Assembly: GCA_014359885.1 (NCBI GenBank)
Contig: JACIYN010000018.1
Coordinates: 1-64,000, forward strand
From: Desulfacinum sp.
GTDB lineage: Bacteria > Desulfobacterota > Syntrophobacteria > Syntrophobacterales > DSM-9756
Length of the DNA stretch: 64,000 bases
Direction: 5' to 3'
This document shows positions 26,277 through 34,824 of this stretch, piece after piece. Under the pieces are notes generated by a model. That model searched no databases. It worked only from the letters and a program-made list of their open reading frames with translations, and was not told where the DNA came from. Each line of letters opens with the position of its first letter. Within the stretch, counting starts at the first letter, position 1. Both the position numbers and the translations under genes were made by a program.

Positions 26277-26306
26277 TGTAGGGGCGAATGATTATTCGCC
26301 CCTACA
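26277..26306. repeat. P1 palindrome upstream of the RAYT gene
   Basis: A 30-bp perfect palindrome around GTAGGGGCGAATGATTATTC, 36 bp upstream of the RAYT start codon and between RAYT and the HAD gene. Confidence 0.9.
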
Positions 26307-26375
26307 ATCGCCGATTCAAGCAAGTGCTTTGGAGCTCTGGATAGGAATTCGATTAACCCCGATGGGGCGGCCTTG

Positions 26376-27020
26376 TCAATTTCGGCGGAGCGGTTTTCCC
26401 GCGTCGATCCCGGATAGAAGCCCCCGGGAGCGGAGATCTTCAGCCAGGGAGGCGGCGTTATGGAAATGGTGGACCTGGAGGCCCAGCCTGCGGGCGGCTT
26501 CCACGTTTTCCCAGGCGTCGTCCACGAAGAGCGTCCCTTGGGCGCGAACTCCCAGCCGTGCCAGCGTCCGCTGGTAGGCTTCCGCAAAGGGTTTTCGAAC
26601 GCCTTCGTTGGCGGAACAGAAAACCACGTCGAAAAGAGGAAGAAGGCCCCACCGATCCAGCCATCTTTCCAGCCCCAGAGGCGCGTTGGAAAGGACCGCC
26701 AGGGGCAACCGTCCGTGGAGGGCTCGAACGATGGCGGCCACCTCCTCGTTGAGCCGCTCGTCGGCATCGTACCGGCCGCGAAAGGCCTCCACGGCTTCCG
26801 GAGTCTCGAGCCCCAGTTCCGGCCCTACCCGCCTCCAGTATTCGTCCGGGGTGATCCGGCCCAACAGAGCGTCCTCCCAGGCGGGATGGTCGAACATGAG
26901 GGTGTTGAGCGCGCCGGTGGGAATTCCCAGGGCCTCTTCATAGCTCCGAAAGAGGGATTCGGGCTTCTGGGCCGAAATCACCCTTCCGAAATCGAAAATC
27001 ACCGCTTCCAGATCCTGCAT
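26376..27020 (-). CDS. HAD family hydrolase (HAD-IA)
   Basis: A 214-residue phosphatase-like protein from ATG 27020 (MQDLEAVIFDFGRVISAQKPESL), with AAAAGGACGCC upstream. Motif I is VIFDFGRV (nucleophile Asp), motif II is in LPLAVLSNAPLG, and motif IV is TLFVDDAWENVEAARRLG. It resembles YihX/epoxide-hydrolase-N-like HAD-IA proteins. It diverges from the peptidase-S51/CysRS-tail gene. The substrate is unknown. The 41 codons upstream in the tracked ORF are not coding. Confidence 0.88.
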   Translation of the reverse strand: MQDLEAVIFDFGRVISAQKPESLFRSYEEALGIPTGALNTLMFDHPAWEDALLGRITPDEYWRRVGPELGLETPEAVEAFRGRYDADERLNEEVAAIVRALHGRLPLAVLSNAPLGLERWLDRWGLLPLFDVVFCSANEGVRKPFAEAYQRTLARLGVRAQGTLFVDDAWENVEAARRLGLQVHHFHNAASLAEDLRSRGLLSGIDAGKPLRRN

Positions 27021-27106
27021 GGGGTGGCGTCCTTTTGAAAAATCCTTAGATTTGCTATTGTTCTTGCCTCGTGTCGCATTTTCCGTGGTGGAAAGGGAAG
27101 AAAGGC

Positions 27107-28432
27107 ATGGCCTCATCCGTCCGGCCCCGGCCGGGTTTCGCAAAAGCCGAAGGAATACTGGCCCTCATGGGCTCGGGAGAACTGACCTCCTCCATGGTGG
27201 AAGTGCACAAGGCCCTTCTGCGGCGCTGCGGTCCCCGCCCTTTGGCAGTCTTCCTGGATACGCCCGCCGGGTTCCAGCTCAACGCGGACGAAATCTCCCG
27301 GCGCGCCCGGGACTACTTTTCACGGCACGTAGGATACCCGCTTGAGGTGGCGTCGATCAAATCCCGGGATGCCCTGGAAACCCCGGAAGGAACGCAGGCG
27401 CTTGAACGGCTCCGGGCGGCGGACTACATCCTGGTCGGGCCGGGAAGCCCCACCTACGCCGTGCGCCAGTGGGACGGCACGCCGGTTCCGGAGATCTTCA
27501 GGAACTGCCTGCTCAAGGGAGGAGTGCTCACGGCCGCCAGCGCCGCCGCGCTCACCCTGGGCGTGCACACCCTTCCCGTCTACGAAATCTACAAGGTGGG
27601 CGAAGATCTTCACTGGGCGCCGGGCCTGGATATCCTGGGAACCCTGGGGATCCGGGCCGTGGTGGTTCCGCACTGGAACAACGCGGAGGGAGCCACTCAC
27701 GACACCCGCTTCTGCTACATGGGCCTGGAACGGTTCCGGGCCCTGGAGGCCATGCTCCCGGACGATGCAGCCGTGCTGGGGATCGACGAACACACGGCCG
27801 TGCTGCTCGACTTGGAAGCGGGCAGGGGAACCGTGTACGGAGTGGGGAAGTTCACCCTCCGGCGGCCGCCTCACGGACCGTCGCCCCAGCCCACGGAATG
27901 CATCTTTTCATCGGGCGACACGTTCAGACTGGAAGTTCTCCGGCAAGGACCGGAATGGGACGCCGAAGGCACGTGTGCCGCTCTTGGGGAGGGAGATTTC
28001 CGAGGGGACGACGAGAAAGGAAGGCCCCCGGAACTCCGTGAGGATGCGCCCTTCTGGGACCGACTTCGACGGTTGGAATCGAGCTTTCAGGAGAGCCTGG
28101 AGCCTCGCAACCCCCACGGTGCGGCCGCCGCCCTCCTGACCCTGGACGGGCTTCTCTGGCAGGCGAACGAGAGGGACCTGTCTCCTGAGGATGTGAGCCA
28201 GGCACGGGAAATCTTCCGGGAATGGGTGGTCGCCTTGGCCCAGAAGCTCGCCTTGTCGGAAGAGGACAAGACGGCCGTCCTGGCTCCGGTGATGGAACGG
28301 CTGCTCGAACTGCGGCAGGAACTCAGGAATCGACGGGATTGGGAGACCGCCGACGCTCTGCGGGACGCCCTGGCCGCAGGCGGCATCGTGGTGGAAGACA
28401 CACCGCACGGGCCCCGATGGCGGCTTCGGTGA
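27107..28432 (+). CDS. peptidase-S51/type 1 glutamine amidotransferase-like protein fused to a CysRS-type C-terminal domain
   Basis: I start at ATG 27107 (MASSVRPRPGFAKAEGILALMGSGE), giving 441 aa; AAGGGAAGAAAGGC precedes it. Residues ~15-270 resemble the S51/cyanophycinase-like class I amidotransferase fold: ILALMGSGE, VFLDTPAGFQLNADEIS, DYILVGPGSPTYAVRQW and GGVLTAASAAALTLG (the Ser nucleophile position is not the classic GxSAG). The last ~70 residues (LLELRQELRNRRDWETADALRDALAAGGIVVEDTPHGPRW) match the small C-terminal domain of cysteinyl-tRNA synthetase. The function of the fusion is unknown; the tail may sense tRNA-Cys or a small nucleic acid (speculative). Confidence 0.78.
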   Translation: MASSVRPRPGFAKAEGILALMGSGELTSSMVEVHKALLRRCGPRPLAVFLDTPAGFQLNADEISRRARDYFSRHVGYPLEVASIKSRDALETPEGTQALERLRAADYILVGPGSPTYAVRQWDGTPVPEIFRNCLLKGGVLTAASAAALTLGVHTLPVYEIYKVGEDLHWAPGLDILGTLGIRAVVVPHWNNAEGATHDTRFCYMGLERFRALEAMLPDDAAVLGIDEHTAVLLDLEAGRGTVYGVGKFTLRRPPHGPSPQPTECIFSSGDTFRLEVLRQGPEWDAEGTCAALGEGDFRGDDEKGRPPELREDAPFWDRLRRLESSFQESLEPRNPHGAAAALLTLDGLLWQANERDLSPEDVSQAREIFREWVVALAQKLALSEEDKTAVLAPVMERLLELRQELRNRRDWETADALRDALAAGGIVVEDTPHGPRWRLR

Positions 28433-28601
28433 AAAGAAAACCGCGAATGAACACCGATCAACGCCAATGGCGCTCATGGCCTGGAGGACCGGGGCTTCAG
28501 CCCCGCAGGAAATAAGTGAGGACAGCGGCCATCCCCAGCGTTTTCGAACAAGGCCGGGGCAATCGGGTCAAACAGGCAGAGGAAAAAGGAGAGCGGAACT
28601 G

Positions 28602-29561
28602 TTGGACGAGTTGCGGCGGTTGTGGAAAGAGCGAAACAGCCTGGGCCTTGGCTGGCCCAATCCGTTCGTGACGCCGGCCTGGATCGACGCCTGGAAGAAA
28701 ACCCTGGGAACGGATGCGGAGATCTTCACGGTTTCGGCCCGGGAGGGGAAATCCCTCTGCGGCGTCCTGCCCCTCATGAAGGCGGGAAACGAGGCGCGCT
28801 TTGCCGGGGATCCGGACGTGTTCGACTATTTTGACGCCGTGGCGGTTCCGGGGCAAGAGATGAAGACCGCGTCGCTATTGCTGGAAGCGGCACGGCGGGA
28901 AGGCATTGGAATCCTGGACCTGGGGCCGGTTCGCCCGGAATCCTTCGTCCACACCCACCTGGCCGAAACGGCGCGCCGGCAAGGTTTGCAGGTTTCCGTT
29001 GAGCCGATAGCCGTCACCGTGGAGATGGACCTTCCGGACACCTGGGATGCCTATCTCCAAAGTCTTTCCGGAAAGCAGCGCCATGAAGTGCGCCGAAAAC
29101 TCCGCCGTTTCCAAGAGGCCGGAGCGACCGCCTTTCGCCTCCACACCCATCCGGAGGACGTGGAGCGGGCCCTTCCCGTCTTCTTTCAGCTATTCAAGAG
29201 CAACCGAAAGGACAAGGCCGGGTTTCTCACGCCGCCCATGCGCGCCTATTTCGAAGAGCTGTGCCGCGCCCTGAGCCGGGAGGGCATGGTGCGCCTTTCG
29301 GTGCTGGAGCTCAACGGCGATCCCGTGGCCGCCACCCTTTGTTTTGATGACGGCCGCACCATCTACCTGTATAACAACGGCTACGATGCGGCCTACGGCG
29401 CCGTGAGCGCGGGGCTGGTGAGCAAGGTCTTCACCATCCGGGACGCCGTGGAACTGGGACGCAGGCGCTACGATTTCCTCCGGGGCGACGAAATCTACAA
29501 GTTCCGACTGGGAGGTCGGGAAATCCAACTGGTTCGGGTTCGAATCCACCTGCTCGGCTGA
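28602..29561 (+). CDS. GNAT-like acetyltransferase, CelD/BcsL (Acetyltransf_6) family
   Basis: The tracked ORF begins at 28467 in non-coding DNA. I start at TTG 28602 (LDELRRLWKERNSLG) with AAGGAG ten bases upstream, giving 319 aa; the start is uncertain. The fold pattern is the CelD/FemX-like double GNAT: NPFVTPAWIDAWKKTLG near the N-terminus, SLSGKQRHEVRRKLRRFQEAG in the middle and YDFLRGDEIYKFRLGGRE near the end. Members modify polysaccharides or peptidoglycan precursors. The following glycosyltransferase and PIG-L deacetylase genes support a surface-glycan or glycoconjugate role. Confidence 0.83.
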   Translation: MDELRRLWKERNSLGLGWPNPFVTPAWIDAWKKTLGTDAEIFTVSAREGKSLCGVLPLMKAGNEARFAGDPDVFDYFDAVAVPGQEMKTASLLLEAARREGIGILDLGPVRPESFVHTHLAETARRQGLQVSVEPIAVTVEMDLPDTWDAYLQSLSGKQRHEVRRKLRRFQEAGATAFRLHTHPEDVERALPVFFQLFKSNRKDKAGFLTPPMRAYFEELCRALSREGMVRLSVLELNGDPVAATLCFDDGRTIYLYNNGYDAAYGAVSAGLVSKVFTIRDAVELGRRRYDFLRGDEIYKFRLGGREIQLVRVRIHLLG

Positions 29562-29587
29562 ACGTTTGAGGCTGTTACGACAGGGAG

Positions 29588-30940
29588 ATGCACGGGAACG
29601 GAAAAATGAGGGATTCGGAGAAGGATAGCGGCGGCGGAAGGCTGCACATCGCTCTGATCTGCGCCCATTCGAGCCCCACGGGGCCCCTGGGGCGCCGGGA
29701 CACGGGCGGGATGAGCGTCTATATCCGGGAGATCTCCCGAGCCCTGGCCTGCCTGGGACACGATGTGGATATTTTTGCCGGGACCACGGCCCCGGAAGGG
29801 GCCCCTTCGAAGGTTGTCCGCCCGGCTCCCACCGCCCAGGGTTCCCGAACGGGTGGCTCCGTGCGCGGCATCCGGGTCCCTGCGCCCCCCGCCCATGGAA
29901 ACGACCCGGACCGGGTCCGCAAGATCGCCGACCGTTTCGCCGAAGCCGTCTTCCGCCACAGCCTGCGCCAGCGGCCCTACGATGTGATCTTCAGCCACTA
30001 CTGGGTTTCCGCCCTGGCGGGCCTTCAGGCCTCCCAACGGCTCCAGGCGCCCCACGCCGTCATGTTCCACACTCTGAGTGAGCTGAAGCGACGGGCGCTG
30101 GGGAAAAGCGTGGATTCTCCCTGCAGGCTGTGCGCGGAAAGGCGCATCGCCCGCAAAAGCACCCGCGTGATCGCCGCCACGAATCGGGAGCGGGAGGCCC
30201 TGCGGGAAGAGTACGGGGTTTCGGAGGACCGCACGGTGGTCATCCCCTGCGGCGTGGACGAACGCCTTTTCCGGCCTCTGGACCGGCCGGCCTGCCGCCG
30301 GCGCTTGAACCTAAAGCCCGAGGAGGCCGTCCTTCTCTTCGTCGGGAGGTTCGACCCGATCAAGGGCCTGGAGCGACTCTTCCGGGCGGTGGGGCTTGTG
30401 GATTCCCCCCGACCCATCCGGCTCCTGGTGGTGGGGGGAGATCCCGAGGAAGACGGTTCCTCCTGGCAGGAGATGACGCATCGGGCGGAGGAGCTGGCCC
30501 CGGGTCGCCGTATCTCCTTTCTCGGACGGGTGGAACAGGAAGATCTTCCCCTCTACTACAACGCCGCGGACCTCTTCGTGGTCTCGTCCTTCTACGAGAG
30601 CTTCGGGCTGGCCATCCTGGAGGCCATGGCCTGCGGCACTCCCGTGGTGGGACCGCCCGTGGGCGTGCTGCGGGAGATCCCCCAAGAAAGCGGAGCCGCC
30701 CTGCTCACACCGGATAACGCCCCGGAATCTTTGGCGCGGGGCATCCGCCGGGGACTGGCGGGCCTGACGGTCGTCCCGGACCGGGAGCGCATCCGGGCGA
30801 CAGCCGTGGCCTACCGGTGGCGGGAAGCCGCCCGAAGGCTGGAAGCCTGCTTTTATGAAATGAAGGAGGAAGCCTCGGTCCCGTGGACGGGCGAGGCACC
30901 GGAACATGATTTAAATCTTCCCCAGGTGGGATGGCAGTGA
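29588..30940 (+). CDS. family 4 glycosyltransferase
   Basis: A 450-residue GT-B enzyme. The N-terminal GRRDTGGMSVYIREISRALACLGHDVDIF binds acceptor, and the C-terminal domain shows CGVDERLFRPLD, VLLFVGRFDPIKGLERLFRAV and FYESFGLAILEAMACGTPVVG with the retaining-GT4 E-x7-E motif. It is similar to MshA and sucrose-phosphate-synthase-like enzymes. The start may be ATG 29588 or 29606. A PIG-L deacetylase follows 18 bp later, which recalls the MshA/MshB pair of mycothiol synthesis and BshA/BshB of bacillithiol synthesis. Confidence 0.92.
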   Translation: MHGNGKMRDSEKDSGGGRLHIALICAHSSPTGPLGRRDTGGMSVYIREISRALACLGHDVDIFAGTTAPEGAPSKVVRPAPTAQGSRTGGSVRGIRVPAPPAHGNDPDRVRKIADRFAEAVFRHSLRQRPYDVIFSHYWVSALAGLQASQRLQAPHAVMFHTLSELKRRALGKSVDSPCRLCAERRIARKSTRVIAATNREREALREEYGVSEDRTVVIPCGVDERLFRPLDRPACRRRLNLKPEEAVLLFVGRFDPIKGLERLFRAVGLVDSPRPIRLLVVGGDPEEDGSSWQEMTHRAEELAPGRRISFLGRVEQEDLPLYYNAADLFVVSSFYESFGLAILEAMACGTPVVGPPVGVLREIPQESGAALLTPDNAPESLARGIRRGLAGLTVVPDRERIRATAVAYRWREAARRLEACFYEMKEEASVPWTGEAPEHDLNLPQVGWQ

Positions 30941-30958
30941 GACGCAGAGGAACCGACG

Positions 30959-31654
30959 ATGATGGAACCTGTTGACGTGCTGGTGATTGCCGCTCATCCC
31001 GACGATCCCGACTTCGGGGCGGCGGGAACCATTGCCCGAATGACCCGGGAAGGAAAGACGGTCGCTTACGTGATTTGCACGGACGGGGAAAAGGGAACCA
31101 GCGATCGGAACATGGACCCCGCCGAGCTGGCGCGGATGCGACAAAAGGAGCAGCGGGCCGCTGCGGACACCCTGGGGGTGGGGCCGGTGATCTTCTTGCA
31201 CCATCCGGACCAAGGCCTGGAAGACACCCCGGAATTCCGGAAGGAACTGGTGCGCTGGATCCGCACCTTCCGCCCCCGGCTGGTGCTCTCTTCCGACCCC
31301 TACCGCCGGTACCTCTGGCACCGGGACCATCGGATCGTGGGCCAGGTGGTCATGGACGCCCTCTTCCCCTACGCCCGGGACCATCTGGCCTACCCGGACC
31401 TACTGGCCGAAGGCCTGGAACCCCACAAGGTGCGGGAGGTGTGGTTCTGGGCGGCGGAAGACATCAACCACCGGGTGGACATCTCCGATCTGTTCGAAAC
31501 CAAGATCGCCGCCCTGCAGTGCCACGCCAGCCAGTGGAACCAGCATCCCGTGGCGGACATCCGAAAGTGGGTGGAAGACCGGTGTCGCAGGCTGGCGGAG
31601 GGCACGCCCTACACCTATGCGGAAGGATTTCACCGCGTGGTGCTTCCGGAATAG
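30959..31654 (+). CDS. PIG-L/LmbE family N-acetylglucosaminyl deacetylase
   Basis: A 231-residue zinc enzyme that removes N-acetyl groups from GlcNAc-like sugars. The zinc motif AHPDDPDFGAAGT is near the N-terminus and the third ligand is in YLWHRDHRIVGQ. TDGEKGTSDRNM and AALQCHASQWNQHP are conserved in the family. GAGGAACCGACG precedes the start. It directly follows the GT4 gene, so the pair could make a glucosaminyl conjugate (bacillithiol- or mycothiol-like), but no ligase gene is next to it. This is a context inference only. Confidence 0.93.
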   Translation: MMEPVDVLVIAAHPDDPDFGAAGTIARMTREGKTVAYVICTDGEKGTSDRNMDPAELARMRQKEQRAAADTLGVGPVIFLHHPDQGLEDTPEFRKELVRWIRTFRPRLVLSSDPYRRYLWHRDHRIVGQVVMDALFPYARDHLAYPDLLAEGLEPHKVREVWFWAAEDINHRVDISDLFETKIAALQCHASQWNQHPVADIRKWVEDRCRRLAEGTPYTYAEGFHRVVLPE

Positions 31655-31670
31655 GGGGCCAAGCCCCGTT

Positions 31671-32282
31671 TCAGCGGCCCCAGTCCACGTCTCCGCAGAG
31701 ATCTTCCGGAAGGCCCCGTGCCAGAAAGGCCCGGGCGGCATCCCGTTCCATGCCCACGTTGGTGGGCGGGCCGTGGCCGGGAAGGACCAGGGTGCTCACG
31801 GGAAGGACGAAGATCTTTTCTTCCAGGGATTGGAGGATCCGGCGAAAGGCGGCGGGGCTGTCCGTGTGCCCGGGGCCTCGCGGAAAAAGGGTGTCGCCGG
31901 AAAAGAGGACGTTTCCGCTGTGAAGGCAGAGGCTCCCCGGCGTGTGGCCCGGAGTGTGGAGAACCCGCACGGTGAGGGATCCCACGGAAAGGGAGTCGCC
32001 GTCCTCAAGCGGCTTCAGGCCGGAGACGGGAACGCGGGGGGCGTCTTCCCCATGGCAGAAGACCGGGACGGACAGCGCGTGGACCAGTTCCTCCAGGCCC
32101 TCCGTGTGGTCCCCGTGTCCGTGGGTGAGCACCACCGCCTTGGGAAGAACATCCTCCAGGGCCGCCAGGATCCCCCGGGGCGCGTCGAGGAGAAGCGTCT
32201 CACCGGTTTCGCGGCAAACCAGGCCGTAGGCGTTCACCTGGTAAGGCCCCAGAACGAAGCGCAAAACCCTCATCTCCCCCAT
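31671..32282 (-). CDS. MBL-fold metallo-hydrolase (glyoxalase II-like)
   Basis: I start at ATG 32282 (MGEMRVLRFVLGPYQVNAYGLV), about 203 aa; neither this nor the upstream GTG has a good ribosome site. The metal motif is VVLTHGHGDHTEGL, followed by HTPGHTPGSLCLH, VLFSGDTLFPRGPGHTD and LPGHGPPTNVG, matching glyoxalase II-like hydrolases. It converges on the PIG-L gene, with 16 bp between stops. The substrate may be a thiol ester. Confidence 0.9.
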   Translation of the reverse strand: MGEMRVLRFVLGPYQVNAYGLVCRETGETLLLDAPRGILAALEDVLPKAVVLTHGHGDHTEGLEELVHALSVPVFCHGEDAPRVPVSGLKPLEDGDSLSVGSLTVRVLHTPGHTPGSLCLHSGNVLFSGDTLFPRGPGHTDSPAAFRRILQSLEEKIFVLPVSTLVLPGHGPPTNVGMERDAARAFLARGLPEDLCGDVDWGR

Positions 32283-32467
32283 GGTCAGCAGGACCGGGTC
32301 CGATGCCGCCACGCCGTCACCTCCCCTTGGGTTTTCGTGTTTTTGCCCTTTTTCGACCACACCATCCCCTAAGGCCCCTTCGCTCCGTGCCGGGACAACC
32401 CAACCAGCACGTCAAGCCCCCCACCCCGCCTGGATGAAAGAGCCTGCACCTGGCTATTGTCCGCCCT

Positions 32468-32555
32468 ATGGGAGCGCCGCAAAGCGCGATGAGCTGTGGC
32501 GGCCGCACCTCCATGGAGTGACCGGCCTCCCGTTTCGCGGCTTTCGCCACTCCCA
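32468..32555. repeat. ~90-bp inverted-repeat element (family C) copy 3
   Basis: ATGGGAGCGCCGCAAAGCGCGATGAG at the left and TTTCGCGGCTTTCGCCACTCCCAC at the right. Core sequence matches copies at 9531 and 37301. Confidence 0.8.
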
Positions 32556-32645
32556 CACCTCGTTCACGCCCATGGCCGCCCCTTGGCCTTCCTTGCCCGT
32601 TTTTCACACCAACAAACAATAAAACGCCCCTTTGGGAAGCAGACC

Positions 32646-32679
32646 ACTGTAGGGGCGAATGATCATTCGCCCCTACAGT
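32646..32679. repeat. P1 palindrome
   Basis: ACTGTAGGGGCGAATGATCATTCGCCCCTACAGT-type perfect palindrome, preceded by the D-family flank CGCCCCTTTGGGAAGCAGACC. Confidence 0.88.
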
Positions 32680-32867
32680 CCCTCTGCACGGACGGTGTCA
32701 GATCGCTTTTCATAAAAAGAGAGGGCCCCGATACGGCCTTTTACCGGAAATGCGGGCATACCGTCCGCACCCTCGGCGGGCCGAAGGCCCGCACTCCCGG
32801 GGAACACATAGACCTTCTCTACTCTTTACAGCCCTTCAGCAATGCATTCCCCCTTTACGGAATGCGT

Positions 32868-34625
32868 TTACACGTTCTCGTCCATGAAGGGCAGGCCGTC
32901 CAGGGTCGGGGCGAGATCCTGAAGGATCTTTTCCACGGCTGCGGCAAGCTCTTCGCGGCGGAAGAAATGAACCTCGCCGGTTTGGCGCACCTTCACCTCG
33001 AAGGTGCCCTGCTTGAGGCCGCGCTGGCTCACCACCACCCGCACGGGGATGCCCAGAAGATCGGCGTCCTTGAGCTTCACGCCCGGCGATTCGTCCCGGT
33101 CGTCGTAGATCACTTCCCACCGCCGGCCCAACTCCCGGTAGAGATCCTCGGCCGTGGCGTCCACATCGGCCTTCTTGCCCAGCGTGGAAATCACCACCTG
33201 GAACGGGGCGATGCTCACCGGCCAGATGATGCCCGCCTCGTCGTGCCAGCGCTCCACCACGGAAGCCATGAGCCGTTCCACACCGATCCCGTAGCAGCCC
33301 ATGACCACCCGGCGGTTTTCCCCCTCGGCGTCCAGGAAGGTCACATCCATGGTGTCGGGGGCCGTGTACTTGGTGCCCAGCTTGAACGTGTGGCCCAGCT
33401 CGATGCCCCGCCGGATCTCCAGGGTTCCCGTGCCGCACTGGGCGCACCCGTCCCCGTGGCGGACCTCGGCGATGTCGGCCCGGTCCGTAATGGTGAAATC
33501 TCGGCCCGCCACCACGTTTTTGAGGTGCACGTCCACGTCGTTTCCGCCCGCCACGTAGAGGGTGCGATCGCCCACGGACGTGTCCACCACCACGCGGATC
33601 TTTTTGCCGTCCAGGCCCACGGGGGAGAGGAACCCGCCGTGCAGTCCTTCCTTTTCCAGCGCCTCTTCGGACGCCATGTCCAGGTGGACCGCCTTCAGGT
33701 GGTTGGCCAGCTTGGTGGAAGACACGTTGAAATCCCCCCGCACCACGGCCAGCACCAGCTCACCGTCCGCTTCGTAGGCCACGGTTTTGAGGAAATGATC
33801 CTCGGAGGTGCCGAAAAAGTCCATGAGCTGGGCGATGGTCCTGACCCCCGGCGTGGCCACCCGCTCCATGGCCGGAGGATCCGCCGGCAGGTCGTCCACG
33901 GCGGGCTTGACGCCCACGGCCTTTTCCGTGTTGGCCCGGTAGCCGCACGCCGCGCACACCACGAACTGGTCTTCGCCGTGGGGCGACTCCAGCATGAACT
34001 CGTGGGATCCAGTCCCTCCCATGATGCCCGTGTCCGCCTCGATGGGCACGGCCTGGAGGCCGCAGCGGGCGAAAACGCGAAGATAGGCGTTGTAGATGCG
34101 CGGATAGTAGCGGTCCAGGTCCTGGAAGTCGGGATGGAAGCTGTAGGCGTCCTTCATCTGGAATTCACGTACCCGCAGGAGTCCCGCGCGGGGGCGGGCT
34201 TCGTCGCGGATCTTCGTCTGGATCTGGTAGAGCATCACCGGAAGATCCCGGTAGGAGCGCAGGAATTTCTTGGCGATGTCGGTGATGATCTCCTCGTGGG
34301 TCATGGCCAGGACGAATTCGCGGTTTCGCCGATCGCGAATGCGGAAGAGCTCCGGTCCGATGTCGTAGTAGCGCTTGGTGGCCTTCCACAGCTCCGCAGG
34401 GTTCAGCACCGGCATGGTCACTTCCATCCCGTCGATGCCGTCCATCTCCTCGCGGATGATCTTCTTCACCTTTTCCGCCACCCGGTGCCCCAGAGGAAGG
34501 AGCGAATAGATGCCCGCCGCCGCCGGATAGATGTAGGACCCCCGAAGCAGCAGGATGTGGGACGGGGTTTCCGCCTCCTTGGGAACCTCGAAGAGCGTGT
34601 GCACAAAATACCTGCTGTAGCGCAT
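32868..34625 (-). CDS. proS: prolyl-tRNA synthetase (bacterial type)
   Basis: Class II aminoacyl-tRNA synthetase charging tRNA-Pro, 585 aa, normal for bacterial ProRS with the editing insert. The N-terminus [46 protein letters not shown], motif 2 [16 protein letters not shown], the editing domain (about residues 230-400, including [14 protein letters not shown]) and motif 3 [17 protein letters not shown] are all present. GGAGGAGGTCCGGTCC precedes the start. It diverges from the YkgJ-type gene. Two CxxC pairs (CAACG, CAQCG) lie near the insert edges. Confidence 0.98.
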   Translation of the reverse strand: MRYSRYFVHTLFEVPKEAETPSHILLLRGSYIYPAAAGIYSLLPLGHRVAEKVKKIIREEMDGIDGMEVTMPVLNPAELWKATKRYYDIGPELFRIRDRRNREFVLAMTHEEIITDIAKKFLRSYRDLPVMLYQIQTKIRDEARPRAGLLRVREFQMKDAYSFHPDFQDLDRYYPRIYNAYLRVFARCGLQAVPIEADTGIMGGTGSHEFMLESPHGEDQFVVCAACGYRANTEKAVGVKPAVDDLPADPPAMERVATPGVRTIAQLMDFFGTSEDHFLKTVAYEADGELVLAVVRGDFNVSSTKLANHLKAVHLDMASEEALEKEGLHGGFLSPVGLDGKKIRVVVDTSVGDRTLYVAGGNDVDVHLKNVVAGRDFTITDRADIAEVRHGDGCAQCGTGTLEIRRGIELGHTFKLGTKYTAPDTMDVTFLDAEGENRRVVMGCYGIGVERLMASVVERWHDEAGIIWPVSIAPFQVVISTLGKKADVDATAEDLYRELGRRWEVIYDDRDESPGVKLKDADLLGIPVRVVVSQRGLKQGTFEVKVRQTGEVHFFRREELAAAVEKILQDLAPTLDGLPFMDENV

Positions 34626-34824
34626 GGACCGGACCTCCTCCTTGGCTGTCGATGGACTTTTCGTTAGTTATTAAGGCGTTAGACCTTACCACGGGCGCGG
34701 CTCCGCCACAACCGGAAATCGCCCTTTCCGAAAAGCCCTTGGCCCCTTCGGCCCGGCCTGCTATGAAGAAGCCCTTCGGTCGCAGCCCGGCCGAAAGAAT
34801 CCCCATGAAGGAGACGAGAGCACC

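Larger units (their letters stand above)
32283..32867. other. repeat-filled intergenic region
   Basis: No gene is seen. It contains a family C inverted-repeat element (32468-32555) and a P1 palindrome with D-type flanks (32618-32720). Confidence 0.75.

Noticed and set aside
29531-29560. GGTTCGAATCC, resembling a tRNA T-arm
   Set aside because: It is in the coding end of the GNAT-like gene, the stem bases do not pair and no anticodon or acceptor arm is nearby.
32496-34667. 723-aa plus-strand ORF
   Set aside because: Antisense to proS, His-rich shadow with no family features.
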